64,000 nt of DNA from Arthrobacter sp. M2012083 (GTDB lineage Bacteria; Actinomycetota; Actinomycetes; Actinomycetales; Micrococcaceae): NCBI RefSeq assembly GCF_000281065.1, contig NZ_AKKK01000025.1, positions 171,650 to 235,649 on the forward strand, read 5' to 3'. A program made the translations under genes and the position numbers. The notes under the pieces are model-generated. The model was not told where the DNA came from. It did not search any database and saw only the letters and a program-made list of their open reading frames with translations. The first letter of the stretch is position 1, and each line of letters begins with the position of its first letter. Below, piece by piece: positions 17,478 through 25,200 of this stretch.

Positions 17478-17845
17478 TTGTCCTCCACAAGGTCCTGGTA
17501 ACGCGCCTCATTCCGGGCGGCGGCACGATTGTAGAGCCAAGCGCTCAGTCCGATGACGGGGTAGATGCCCGCCCCCAGAACCAGCCAATCCAAGGGAATG
17601 CCGACGATGCGGGTTTCCGCCACACCCGGGCCATAGACAAGGAATACTGCGATCACGGAAAGAATGACCAGGAACCCGCAGGCCACCACCAAAGCCAACC
17701 GCAATTGTGAGCGTATGAGCGAGCGGATAAAAATCCGGCCGGCATCGGAGTCCTCGACAAATTCCCTGGGGTGCGGCGACTTTCCCGAGGCCCCCGGTGT
17801 CGCCGTGGCTGATTGGCGCGGGGCCGTGACGCGGACGCGTGTCAT
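17474..17845 (-). CDS. Small two-TM partner protein of the SSS symporter (DUF485-like)
   Basis: A 123-residue protein with two hydrophobic segments at about 51-73 and 84-107, the layout of DUF485/DUF4212 partners of acetate-type symporters. ATG 17845 is chosen because ATGA overlaps link it both to the LytTR regulator upstream and the symporter downstream. A longer frame to 18031 lies wholly within the regulator gene and is rejected. The role is probably assembly or regulation of the symporter (inference). Confidence 0.75.
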   Translation of the reverse strand: MTRVRVTAPRQSATATPGASGKSPHPREFVEDSDAGRIFIRSLIRSQLRLALVVACGFLVILSVIAVFLVYGPGVAETRIVGIPLDWLVLGAGIYPVIGLSAWLYNRAAARNEARYQDLVEDK

Positions 17846-18561
17846 CCCTGCGGCCGGATGCGGGTGGACTGCAGCTTGTCCCTTACTGACGGCAGGTGCC
17901 TGCGGCTGATGGGCAGCTCTGCGCCGGCAACTGCCACGCTCGGCCCCGTTGCGGAAAGCTTGAGGTGCTGCACGTGGTTCAAGGCAATGAGATACGAGCG
18001 ATGAATCCGGAGAAAGCCTGCGTCCGCCCACTTCTGTTCGAGATCGCTGAGGGGCACACGGATCAAATAGCTGGCCTCGGCCGTGTGCAGTCTTGCGTAG
18101 TCACCTTGGGCCTGCACATACGTGACGTCGTCGCGGCGGATCATGCGGGTTGTGCTGCCGAGGTCCACCGTGATCATCTCCGGCGCGGGGGTTCCGTCCT
18201 TGATGAGCTCACTGATGCGGTCCACCGAACGGGAAAGCCGTTCAGCGCGCAAGGGCTTTAGCAGATAGTCGATTGCGGCGAGGTCAAAGGCTTCGAGTGC
18301 GCAGTCTTCGTCTGCGGTGACAAATACGACGGCGGGCGGACTACTGCTGCGGGAAATGGCACGGGCGATATCCAACCCGGAGAGCGCCGGCATATGGATG
18401 TCCAGGAAAACGGCGTCCACTGACTCTGTTTCCAAGGTCCGTAGCGCCTCTGCGCCGGACGATGCCCGGTGGATGGCGCCAATCCGCTCATCCCGGCCCA
18501 ACAGGAAGGCGAGCTCCTCCACGGCGGGCAGTTCGTCATCAGCGACGAGCACGTTGATCAT
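17842..18561 (-). CDS. LytTR-family response regulator
   Basis: A 239-residue two-component regulator. The receiver has the acidic pocket D8-D9, phosphorylation site D54 in FLDIHMP, and a KP motif near residue 102. The C-terminal LytTR DNA-binding domain (about 135-235) includes FLRIHRSYLIALNHV. LytTR proteins bind two direct repeats close to ACCGTTnGG, and such a pair lies at 19845-19876 upstream of the divergent operon. The kinase gene ends 19 bases upstream. It is similar in layout to BtsR/YpdB systems that control pyruvate-type transporters. Confidence 0.9.
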   Translation of the reverse strand: MINVLVADDELPAVEELAFLLGRDERIGAIHRASSGAEALRTLETESVDAVFLDIHMPALSGLDIARAISRSSSPPAVVFVTADEDCALEAFDLAAIDYLLKPLRAERLSRSVDRISELIKDGTPAPEMITVDLGSTTRMIRRDDVTYVQAQGDYARLHTAEASYLIRVPLSDLEQKWADAGFLRIHRSYLIALNHVQHLKLSATGPSVAVAGAELPISRRHLPSVRDKLQSTRIRPQG

Positions 18562-18580
18562 GATTAAAGACTAACCGGCC

Positions 18581-19780
18581 TCAGGCGTCGTGCCCGGGCT
18601 GCGATTTCGGGACCCGCATCGTGATCATGGTTCCTTCGCCCGGGGCCGTGTCGATGATGAGTCCATGCTCGTCGCCGTAGACCTGTCGCAGGCGGGCGTC
18701 CACATTGCGAAGTCCCACGTGGATCCCGTCCGTGTGCCCGGCGAGCACAGACCGCAGATGCTCCGGGTCCATGCCGACGCCGTCGTCCTCGATGGTCACT
18801 TCGGCGAACGAACCGGAGTCATTGGCACAAATGGTGATATGCCCGGGGCCCTCCTTGGCCTCCAGGCCGTGCCGGACGGCGTTTTCCACCAGCGGTTGCA
18901 GGCTAAGGAACGGGATGACCGTGCTGAGGACCTCCGGAGCGATCCGCAGGCTCACTTGGACCCGTTCGCCGAACCTGGCCCGCTCCAGCAAGAGGTAGCG
19001 ATCAATGCACCGGAGTTCCTCCGCCACAGTAGTGAAGTCGCCGTGCCGTCGGAACGAATAGCGGGTGAAATCGGCGAATTCCACCACTAGCTCCCTGGCC
19101 CGGGCCGGGTCGGTGTTGATGAACGAGGCAATGGCATTCAACGAGTTGTAGATGAAGTGTGGGCTTATCTGGGCCCGCAGTGCACGGACCTCGGCCTCCA
19201 TCAGGAGGGTGCGCGATGATTCCAGTTCCGCGAGCTCCAACTGCGCGGCAATCCAGTCGGCCACCTCGCTTGTTGCCCGCACCAAACCGGCCCCGGCCGC
19301 AGGGGCAAGTGCGGCCACGGAACCAACCACCCTGGATCCGGCCCGGATCGGTGCGATGACAGCGCTGAAGTCGTGATTGCCGTGATCCGGCCTGGCGGCT
19401 GAGGGGTACCCGACAGCCACCACAACAGTGCGGCCAGTGGTCAACACTTCCTCTGCGAGCCGCATCAGCGATGGCCGGAGTTCCTCGGCGGCACCATCCC
19501 AGGCGAGCACGCCGTCCGTGTCCGTGATGGCCAACGCATCGCAGCCCAGCAGGGCCCGTAATTGCTTGCTGGCCTTGGCAGCGCCGCCGGGATGGAGGCC
19601 ACCGCGAAGATGCTGTCCAGCCTTGGAAGCTGCATGGAGTGTGTTGTAGGTGGCACGTTCGGCGTCCGTGCCAAGGTCGCGGAACGAGCGGATCACTTTG
19701 AGTCCAACGCCCACGACGACGGCGACTGCCAGCACGATCACGGCGATCGCAGCTGCGGTGAAAAGCGGGGAATCGGGCAT
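18581..19780 (-). CDS. LytS-type sensor histidine kinase
   Basis: A 399-residue membrane-anchored kinase. One TM segment at about 8-30, a GAF-like region at about 50-170, then the His_kinase (PF06580) domain with phospho-acceptor H208 in QISPHFIYNSLN. The HATPase domain follows, with QPLVENAVRHG and DDGVGMD. ATG 19780 is preferred over 19858 because the longer form would cover the LytTR boxes; its ribosome-binding site is weak, so the start is uncertain. It should phosphorylate the LytTR regulator encoded next. The GAF region may sense a carboxylate or metabolic state (inference). Confidence 0.88.
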   Translation of the reverse strand: MPDSPLFTAAAIAVIVLAVAVVVGVGLKVIRSFRDLGTDAERATYNTLHAASKAGQHLRGGLHPGGAAKASKQLRALLGCDALAITDTDGVLAWDGAAEELRPSLMRLAEEVLTTGRTVVVAVGYPSAARPDHGNHDFSAVIAPIRAGSRVVGSVAALAPAAGAGLVRATSEVADWIAAQLELAELESSRTLLMEAEVRALRAQISPHFIYNSLNAIASFINTDPARARELVVEFADFTRYSFRRHGDFTTVAEELRCIDRYLLLERARFGERVQVSLRIAPEVLSTVIPFLSLQPLVENAVRHGLEAKEGPGHITICANDSGSFAEVTIEDDGVGMDPEHLRSVLAGHTDGIHVGLRNVDARLRQVYGDEHGLIIDTAPGEGTMITMRVPKSQPGHDA

Positions 19781-19844
19781 AAGGCCAGCGTAGCCCGACG
19801 CACTGCCGCGGTTCGCCGGCTCGCACGGATGCTCCCTCGCGACC

Positions 19845-19876
19845 ACCGTTGGGCGCAACGTCGCAACCGTTGGGCG
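19845..19876 (+). promoter_or_regulatory. LytTR direct-repeat operator
   Basis: ACCGTTGGGCG occurs at 19845-19855 and again at 19866-19876, exactly 21 bases apart. The nine-base core ACCGTTGGG fits the general LytTR box [TA][AC][CA]GTTN[AG][TG], and the 12-base spacer is the classical one. It lies about 110 bases before the DUF485-symporter operon and next to the divergent kinase-regulator operon. Confidence 0.75.
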
Positions 19877-19922
19877 ACGGCAGTGGACGATCCTCTGGAT
19901 CAGACACTGCAGAGCGTTCGAT

Positions 19923-19938
19923 AGTGATTGCAGTCACA
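19923..19938. promoter_or_regulatory. CRP/GlxR-like site
   Basis: AGTGATTGCAGTCACA differs at one base from the CRP-type consensus TGTGA-N6-TCACA. It is between the LytTR boxes and the DUF485 start, where carbon-status control of an acetate-type transporter would make sense. Confidence 0.5.
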
Positions 19939-19957
19939 TTGGCAATGCGTGTGGAGC

Positions 19958-19973
19958 TGATGTGGACACATCA
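19958..19973. promoter_or_regulatory. Inverted repeat just before the DUF485 gene
   Basis: TGATGTG-GA-CACATCA is a perfect seven-base inverted repeat ending 15 bases before the ATG and touching the ribosome-binding region. It could be an operator or an RNA hairpin. Confidence 0.35.
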
Positions 19974-19988
19974 CAATCAGGAGGAACC

Positions 19989-20369
19989 ATGGGTAATGAG
20001 GCCCAACCCCAGGACGCAACGGCGTCCGTGGACTTCCAGGAAGTCCAGCAGACGGAACGGTTCAAGACACTGCGCAAGCGGCACCGCAGCTTTGTCTTTC
20101 CAATGGCAGTGGTATTCCTGCTCTGGTATTTCGCATACGTTCTCTTGGCCGACTACGCGGTCGGCTTCATGTCCATCAAGGTTTGGGGCAACATCAATGT
20201 CGGCCTGATTCTCGGCCTGCTGCAGTTCGTCACCACTTTCGGCATCACGGCCTGGTACGTGAGCTACTCCAACAGGAAACTGGACCCCATCGCTGCTGAA
20301 ATCCGCAACGAGATTGAGGGCCACGAGTTTGATAAGGACGGCAATGTGATCAGCGGGGCAGCCAAATGA
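19989..20369 (+). CDS. DUF485 membrane protein (symporter partner)
   Basis: A 126-residue protein of the DUF485/YjcH family. Two TM segments lie at about 38-60 and 72-96, with the typical FPMAVVFLLWYFAYVLLADYA first helix. ATG 19989 is chosen for the CAGGAGGA four bases upstream. The stop overlaps the symporter ATG (ATGA). In E. coli yjcH precedes actP, so this pair is the same module. The biochemical role of DUF485 proteins is unknown to me. Confidence 0.88.
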   Translation: MGNEAQPQDATASVDFQEVQQTERFKTLRKRHRSFVFPMAVVFLLWYFAYVLLADYAVGFMSIKVWGNINVGLILGLLQFVTTFGITAWYVSYSNRKLDPIAAEIRNEIEGHEFDKDGNVISGAAK

Positions 20370-21985
20370 ACACCATCGTCCCGGCAGCAGTGAACGTCGA
20401 AGCGCTGAAAGACACCACCTTGCTCAACATGGGCATCTTCGCCCTCTTCGTGGCGGTCACCATGGTGATCGTCTTCCGGGCAAGCCGGAACAACAAGACC
20501 GCGGCAGACTACTACGCAGCCGGCCGATCGTTCACCGGCTCCCAAAACGGAACGGCCATTGCCGGCGACTACCTTTCGGCGGCATCATTCCTTGGCATCA
20601 CAGGCGCCATTGCCATCAACGGCTACGACGGGTTCCTGTACTCCATCGGCTTCCTGGTTGCGTGGCTGGTAGCCCTGCTGCTGGTGGCTGAACTGCTCCG
20701 CAACACCGGCAAGTTCACCATGGCCGACGTCCTCTCCTTCAGGCTGCGTCAGCGCCCGGTCCGTATCGCGGCAGCCCTGTCCACCCTCGCAGTCTGCTTC
20801 TTCTACCTCCTGGCGCAGATGGCAGGCGCAGGCAGCCTGATCTCACTCCTGCTGGGCATCAGCGACTGGGGCGGCCAAGCCTTGGTGATCATCGTCGTCG
20901 GGGCCCTGATGATTATGTACGTACTGATCGGCGGCATGAAGGGCACCACCTGGGTACAGATCATCAAGGCCATCCTGCTGATTGCCGGTGCGGGAGTCAT
21001 GACGGCCATGGTGCTTGCGATCTATGGCTTCAACCTCTCCAGTCTGCTGGGCTCCGCAGCTGAGGCCGCCAACAATCCGGCCATTCTTAACCCGGGCCTG
21101 CAATATGGCAAGACCGAAACGTCAAAGCTCGACTTCATGTCCCTTGGACTTGCACTGGTCCTCGGAACCGCGGCCCTGCCGCACGTCCTGATGCGCTTCT
21201 ACACCGTCCCCACGGCCAAGGAGGCCAGGAAGTCCGTAGTGTGGGCGATCTGGCTGATCGGCCTGTTCTACCTCTTCACCTTGGTACTGGGCTACGGTGC
21301 AGCAGCCCTGGTGGGCGCAGAAACCATCAAATCCGCACCCGGCGGCGTCAACTCTGCCGCACCGCTGCTGGCCTTCCACCTTGGCGGGCCGCTGCTTCTG
21401 GGCTTCATTTCGGCGGTTGCCTTTGCCACCATCCTGGCGGTAGTGGCCGGCCTGACCATCACGGCGGCAGCATCCTTCGCCCATGACATTTACGCCAACG
21501 TCATTGCCAAGGGCAAAGCCGACGCAACTACCGAGGTGAAGGTGGCCCGTCGCACGGTCCTTGTGATCGGAGTCCTGGCCATCCTGGGTGGCATCTTCGC
21601 CAATGGCCAGAATGTGGCCTTCCTGGTGGCTTTGGCCTTCGCTGTAGCAGCCTCGGCGAACCTGCCCACCATCGTCTACTCCCTGTTCTGGAGGAAATTC
21701 ACCACCCAAGGCGCGGTCTGGAGCATGTATGGCGGCCTTCTTGCGGCCATCTTGCTGATCACGTTCTCGCCTGTGGTTTCGGGGGCCAAGACCTCCATGA
21801 TCCCGGGAGCGAACTTTGCCCTCTTCCCGCTGAGCAACCCGGGCATCGTTTCCATTCCGCTGGCCTTCTTCCTTGGCTGGCTCGGTACGGTCCTGGACAA
21901 GCGGCGCGAGGATCCGGCCAAGCAGGCGGAAATGGAAGTACGCTCGCTGACCGGTGTTGGTGCTGAGAAAGCAGTAGACCACTAA
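20366..21985 (+). CDS. ActP/MctC-like cation:acetate (monocarboxylate) symporter
   Basis: A 539-residue sodium:solute symporter with about 13 TM segments. YYAAGRSFTGSQNGTAIAGD and LSAASFLGITGAIAINGYDG near residues 50-90 match the ActP/MctC branch. The partner gene overlaps it by ATGA. Uptake of acetate, propionate or pyruvate at the inner membrane is the expected role. LytTR boxes and a CRP-like site lie in the promoter region, so it is probably induced through the adjacent LytS/LytTR pair. Confidence 0.9.
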   Translation: MNTIVPAAVNVEALKDTTLLNMGIFALFVAVTMVIVFRASRNNKTAADYYAAGRSFTGSQNGTAIAGDYLSAASFLGITGAIAINGYDGFLYSIGFLVAWLVALLLVAELLRNTGKFTMADVLSFRLRQRPVRIAAALSTLAVCFFYLLAQMAGAGSLISLLLGISDWGGQALVIIVVGALMIMYVLIGGMKGTTWVQIIKAILLIAGAGVMTAMVLAIYGFNLSSLLGSAAEAANNPAILNPGLQYGKTETSKLDFMSLGLALVLGTAALPHVLMRFYTVPTAKEARKSVVWAIWLIGLFYLFTLVLGYGAAALVGAETIKSAPGGVNSAAPLLAFHLGGPLLLGFISAVAFATILAVVAGLTITAAASFAHDIYANVIAKGKADATTEVKVARRTVLVIGVLAILGGIFANGQNVAFLVALAFAVAASANLPTIVYSLFWRKFTTQGAVWSMYGGLLAAILLITFSPVVSGAKTSMIPGANFALFPLSNPGIVSIPLAFFLGWLGTVLDKRREDPAKQAEMEVRSLTGVGAEKAVDH

Positions 21986-22033
21986 CCCCGCCGATACCGG
22001 CCCGACTCAAAGCCAACACAAAGCCAACACAAA

Positions 22034-22070
22034 AGAAGGCTCCTCCTGCGAACTGCAGGAGGAGCCTTCT
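22034..22070. terminator. Bidirectional terminator
   Basis: GAAGGCTCCTCCTGC and GCAGGAGGAGCCTTC form a perfect 15-base stem with loop GAACT. The minus-strand side is followed by TTCTTTTG and the plus-strand side by TTCTG, so it can stop both the symporter operon and the convergent PHP gene. Just before it, AAAGCCAACAC is repeated twice in tandem. Confidence 0.9.
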
Positions 22071-22084
22071 TCTGTGCAGGTCAG

Positions 22085-23104
22085 TCACTTCTTCAGGCTC
22101 AGCCACTCCTTCAACTGCTCCAACGGCCACGTGGTGACAATCCGTTCTTTCGGCACGCCGAGGGCTTCGGCCCGCTCCGCCCCATACTGCAGGAAATCGA
22201 GTTGGCCCGGAGCATGGGCGTCGCTGTCGATACTGAACAGGCAGCCGGCGTCGAGGGCCAACCTGATGAGGTTATCCGGCGGATCCTGTCGCTCTGGTCG
22301 TGAGTTGATTTCAACCGCCACGCCCCATTCGGCGCACTCTTGAAACACTTTGGCAGCATCGAACTCAGACTCAGGCCTGGTACCCCGCGATCCTTGGACC
22401 AGGCGGCCCGTGCAATGCCCCAGGACGTTGGTATGGGGGTCACTGATGCCGCCCAGCATTCGTTTGGTCATGGTCTTCTTGTCTGACCGAAGCTTGGAGT
22501 GAACGCTGGCCACCACAACGTCCAGGCGGTCCAGCATGTCCGGTGTCTGGTCCAGGGTTCCGTCCTCAAGGATGTCTACCTCGATGCCTTTGAGCAATCG
22601 GAAGCCGTCCTGTGCGGCATTTATTCCTTCCACCACGCCCAGTTGTTTCTCAAGCCGTTCGACGCTGAGGCCATTCGCGATGGTTAGGTTGGGGGAGTGG
22701 TCCGTCAAAGCAAGGTACTCCCGTCCGAGAGTGCGGGCTGCGGCAGCCATGGTTTCGATGGGTGAGCCGCCGTCGGACCAGTTGCTGTGGCTGTGAAGGT
22801 CCCCGCGCAACCCGGCCCGCAGGGTGTCACCGCCGGAGGCCAAAGGTTCCGTTCCGCGTTCACGGAGACCGGCCAGATAGTCCGGGGTACGGTCCTCCAT
22901 GGCCTGCGTGATGATTTCCGCGCTCCGGCTTCCCACGCCCTTAAGGCTGGTTATCCGGCCACTGCCCACCAGCTTTGCCAGCTCTTCCCGCGGAAGCTGC
23001 CGCACGGCGTCGGCTGCCTTGCGGAAGGCTTGGACCTTGAAAGTGGGAGCTTGGCTTCGTTCCAGCCAGAATGAAATTTCGTCGAGCGCCTCGATGGGAT
23101 CCAT
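22085..23104 (-). CDS. PHP-domain phosphoesterase with N-terminal HhH region (PolX-like, no polymerase domain)
   Basis: A protein of about 339 residues. Residues 1-85 resemble the helix-hairpin-helix part of DNA polymerase X (ITSLKGVGSRSAEII). The PHP domain follows with all metal-binding motifs: DLHSHSNWSDG, LTDHS, GIEVDIL, ASVHSK, LGHCTGR and DSDAH. The Pol-beta palm between HhH and PHP in bacterial PolX is absent. A metal-dependent phosphatase or DNA-repair nuclease role is inferred. The start at 23104 is chosen over GTG 23119 but neither has a strong ribosome-binding site. Confidence 0.8.
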   Translation of the reverse strand: MDPIEALDEISFWLERSQAPTFKVQAFRKAADAVRQLPREELAKLVGSGRITSLKGVGSRSAEIITQAMEDRTPDYLAGLRERGTEPLASGGDTLRAGLRGDLHSHSNWSDGGSPIETMAAAARTLGREYLALTDHSPNLTIANGLSVERLEKQLGVVEGINAAQDGFRLLKGIEVDILEDGTLDQTPDMLDRLDVVVASVHSKLRSDKKTMTKRMLGGISDPHTNVLGHCTGRLVQGSRGTRPESEFDAAKVFQECAEWGVAVEINSRPERQDPPDNLIRLALDAGCLFSIDSDAHAPGQLDFLQYGAERAEALGVPKERIVTTWPLEQLKEWLSLKK

Positions 23105-23177
23105 GGCTCCATGATCCACGAACCAGGCGCACCATCAACAGTGGGCAGTGTTGATGGTGCGCCGGTCCAGTCGCCGC

Positions 23178-23780
23178 CTAGTGGTGGCGACCCGGGTCCA
23201 GGGCGGGATTGGAGCCCTGGCCGTTCTTTCCGTCCGGCGACTGGCCGTGTTCCCCATGGGGCACGGCGTGCTGCCCGGCCATCGATGCTGCCAGGCCGGG
23301 TGTCGCCACAGTTGCAACAACGACGGCGGCTCCGAACGCGGCTGCCAGAAGCCGCCCGGTCCTTGGCTGGCCGTGGGCGCCGCCGTCGTTGGTCTTGTGC
23401 TGCCGCCTCAACCAGCCTGCTCCGGCAAGTGCCATCAGCGTCAGGCCGAGTGCGGCAAGGTGGCTCACATCGAGTGAGCGCTGGGTGGAAATGCCGGCCG
23501 CCATGACTGCGACGTGGGCCGCGGCAGCCACTGCCAAAGCGGGAACGGCATAGCGGGCCAAAACGAGTGAGTTGCGATGCAGGCCCCACAAAGACCACGC
23601 CAGGAAAGCCAGTCCACCCAGGAGGGTAGCCAGACCTGAAACCACCAAGCCACCTGTCATGGAGGTGGTGCCGGTGAGATACCCGGCGGCAAGGGAAAGC
23701 TCAACCATCCCGGCCGCCATGGCAGCGAAGTACACGAACAGCAGGGTGGCTGCCTTCAGCGTGGGATGGTTGCTTTCCAT
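23178..23780 (-). CDS. Five-TM membrane protein with His/Gly-rich tail, unknown function
   Basis: A 200-residue protein I cannot assign. Four hydrophobic segments at about 10-32, 40-65, 75-98 and 105-122 are followed by a basic loop and a fifth segment at about 142-165. The last 32 residues are His-, Gly- and Pro-rich (five His), perhaps a metal-binding or flexible tail. It is co-directional with the DUF4383 gene 41 bases upstream, suggesting one transcript. Confidence 0.6.
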   Translation of the reverse strand: MESNHPTLKAATLLFVYFAAMAAGMVELSLAAGYLTGTTSMTGGLVVSGLATLLGGLAFLAWSLWGLHRNSLVLARYAVPALAVAAAAHVAVMAAGISTQRSLDVSHLAALGLTLMALAGAGWLRRQHKTNDGGAHGQPRTGRLLAAAFGAAVVVATVATPGLAASMAGQHAVPHGEHGQSPDGKNGQGSNPALDPGRHH

Positions 23781-23821
23781 GGCTCGTGCCGTCCTTTCAC
23801 TCTTTGGGGCGTAGCGGGTGA

Positions 23822-24229
23822 TCAGGCGCGGGCGGAGGCTACTGCGGCCTTATCCTGCGACAGTGCCACGCCCAAAAGGACCACTGCGCTGGCAAGGTGC
23901 AGGACGTTGTCTGCGCCGTTGAGGGCAATGATGTTCAGCGAGGAACCCACCAGGAAGAGCCCGAGGATACCCACCAGGAGGTAGACGCCTCCTACAGCCG
24001 TGTTGACGGACTTGGACAGCGTCACGCTGTTCATGCCGGCATAAAGAAGGGCGGCGCCAATGGCCAAGTGGATGATGTTGTGAAGCGGGTTCACTGCGAA
24101 GATGATCAAGTTGGCACCCTCGGTGGCGAAGAAGCCGATTCCCGAGGTGACAAAGAATCCGAGCACGCCTACCAAGAGGTAAACGGCTCCGAAAATGGTG
24201 GCGATCAAGCGATTGGGCGAAGTACGCAT
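23822..24229 (-). CDS. DUF4383 four-TM membrane protein
   Basis: A 135-residue protein with four TM segments in two similar halves. The phrases FAVNPLHNIIHLAIGAALL and ALNGADNVLHLASAVVLL show the repeated N-x2-H-x-A motif of DUF4383. Function is unknown. The start ATG at 24229 lies one base after the end of a folded 5' leader that can hide the GGAAGG ribosome-binding site (see the separate entry), so expression may be controlled at translation. Confidence 0.8.
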   Translation of the reverse strand: MRTSPNRLIATIFGAVYLLVGVLGFFVTSGIGFFATEGANLIIFAVNPLHNIIHLAIGAALLYAGMNSVTLSKSVNTAVGGVYLLVGILGLFLVGSSLNIIALNGADNVLHLASAVVLLGVALSQDKAAVASARA

Positions 24230-24230
24230 T

Positions 24231-24312
24231 GGTCCGAACCTTCCGGTGATGGCCGGAAATCCCGGCCGTCCTGCTGAGCCCCGGGTGGGGCTCTCAGGAA
24301 GTGATTCGGACC
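24231..24312 (-). promoter_or_regulatory. Structured 5' leader RNA of the DUF4383 gene
   Basis: Read on the minus strand, GGTCCGAA (24312-24305) pairs with TTCGGACC (24238-24231), closing a junction directly before the start codon. Inside are stem P2 (CCTG/CAGG plus GAGCCCC/GGGGCTC, 24298-24270) and stem P3 (GGCCGG-GATTT-CCGGCC, around 24267-24251). A competing stem TTCCGG/CCGGAA (24258-24241) shares bases with P3 and covers part of the ribosome-binding site GGAAGG. P3 and this sequestering stem cannot both form. The pattern resembles a translational riboswitch or thermosensor; no known class is recognised. Confidence 0.5.
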
Positions 24313-24358
24313 ATTCGCGCAGGTGGATGGGTGGTGGGCAGAATTATTTTGCTGCGAC

Positions 24359-25051
24359 TTAGGGGCGCAGGCGGATGCTGCTCATCTTCAGGTCGTTGGT
24401 GCCCTCGAAGATGTATTGGAGATCGATGGTCTTGCCGTCACATTGGAGCTTGCCGGCAAGGTCCGCCTTGTTGTTACCGTTCTCCGAGTTCACGTTCACG
24501 GAGTTGTAGTTTGGTTTGCATGAGCTGTCCAGCTCAAGGCTGGCAATGCCATCCACGAAAGATTGCTTGTCCAGTTCGTCCTTCAATGGCTGGCTGAGGT
24601 AGTTGTCGTAGGCCTGCTCCGTTTGGCCTGACACCACCAGATTAGTGAATTCATCGGCCAGGGACCTCGCCTTGGAGGTTGCGTTGCCCACCACGTTGAC
24701 GAGCACCAGTATGCCCACCACGGCCAGCACGATAACTCCAGCCACAATGCTGAGGACTATCCACAGCAATTTCCGGCTCTTTTTCGGTGGCTGCTGGCCA
24801 TATTGCCCCGGCGGATATTGCCCCGGCGGATATTGGCCCGGCGGATAAGGATTTTGACCCTGAGGGTAAGGGTTTTGGGGCTGGTCCGGCACGCCATATT
24901 GAGGGTTGCCTTGGGTAGGCGCGGACGACGGCGGCTGTTGCCATTGCGGGGAAACGCCACTTTGTGGGGGGTACCCGGGTCCCGTCGGAACCGGCGGCGG
25001 GTTGTACCCGGGTTGGTGGTCCGGCTGGTTGGGTTCTTGCGGATTGCTCAC
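24359..25051 (-). CDS. Single-TM protein with Pro/Gln/Gly/Tyr-rich N-terminus
   Basis: A 230-residue protein. GTG 25051 is chosen because GAAAGGGG precedes it. Residues 1-100 are disordered and rich in Pro, Gln, Gly and Tyr, with YPPGQ repeated three times. A TM segment follows (about 108-132), then an extracytoplasmic domain of about 95 residues with conserved-looking DELDKQSF and SSCKPNY. This layout (cytoplasmic disordered tail, TM, small DUF4878-like outer domain) is common in actinobacteria. The function is unknown. Confidence 0.7.
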   Translation of the reverse strand: MSNPQEPNQPDHQPGYNPPPVPTGPGYPPQSGVSPQWQQPPSSAPTQGNPQYGVPDQPQNPYPQGQNPYPPGQYPPGQYPPGQYGQQPPKKSRKLLWIVLSIVAGVIVLAVVGILVLVNVVGNATSKARSLADEFTNLVVSGQTEQAYDNYLSQPLKDELDKQSFVDGIASLELDSSCKPNYNSVNVNSENGNNKADLAGKLQCDGKTIDLQYIFEGTNDLKMSSIRLRP

Positions 25052-25200
25052 GGTAGTGCCCCTTTCGGCAGCCTTCGGCAGCGCCACCACCTGGCCGGGA
25101 ACCTCTGGACGGTCCCCGATTCGTCCTCTTGCATCAAAGCGCAAGTCCACTTCCCCGGGCAAGAGTTCGCCAGGAATAACTGCAGGGTGGAAAGGGAAAT

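Noticed and set aside
24780..24850. Tandem near-identical 15-base units, possible CRISPR or VNTR
   Set aside because: They encode YPPGQ repeats in frame within a protein; no spacers.
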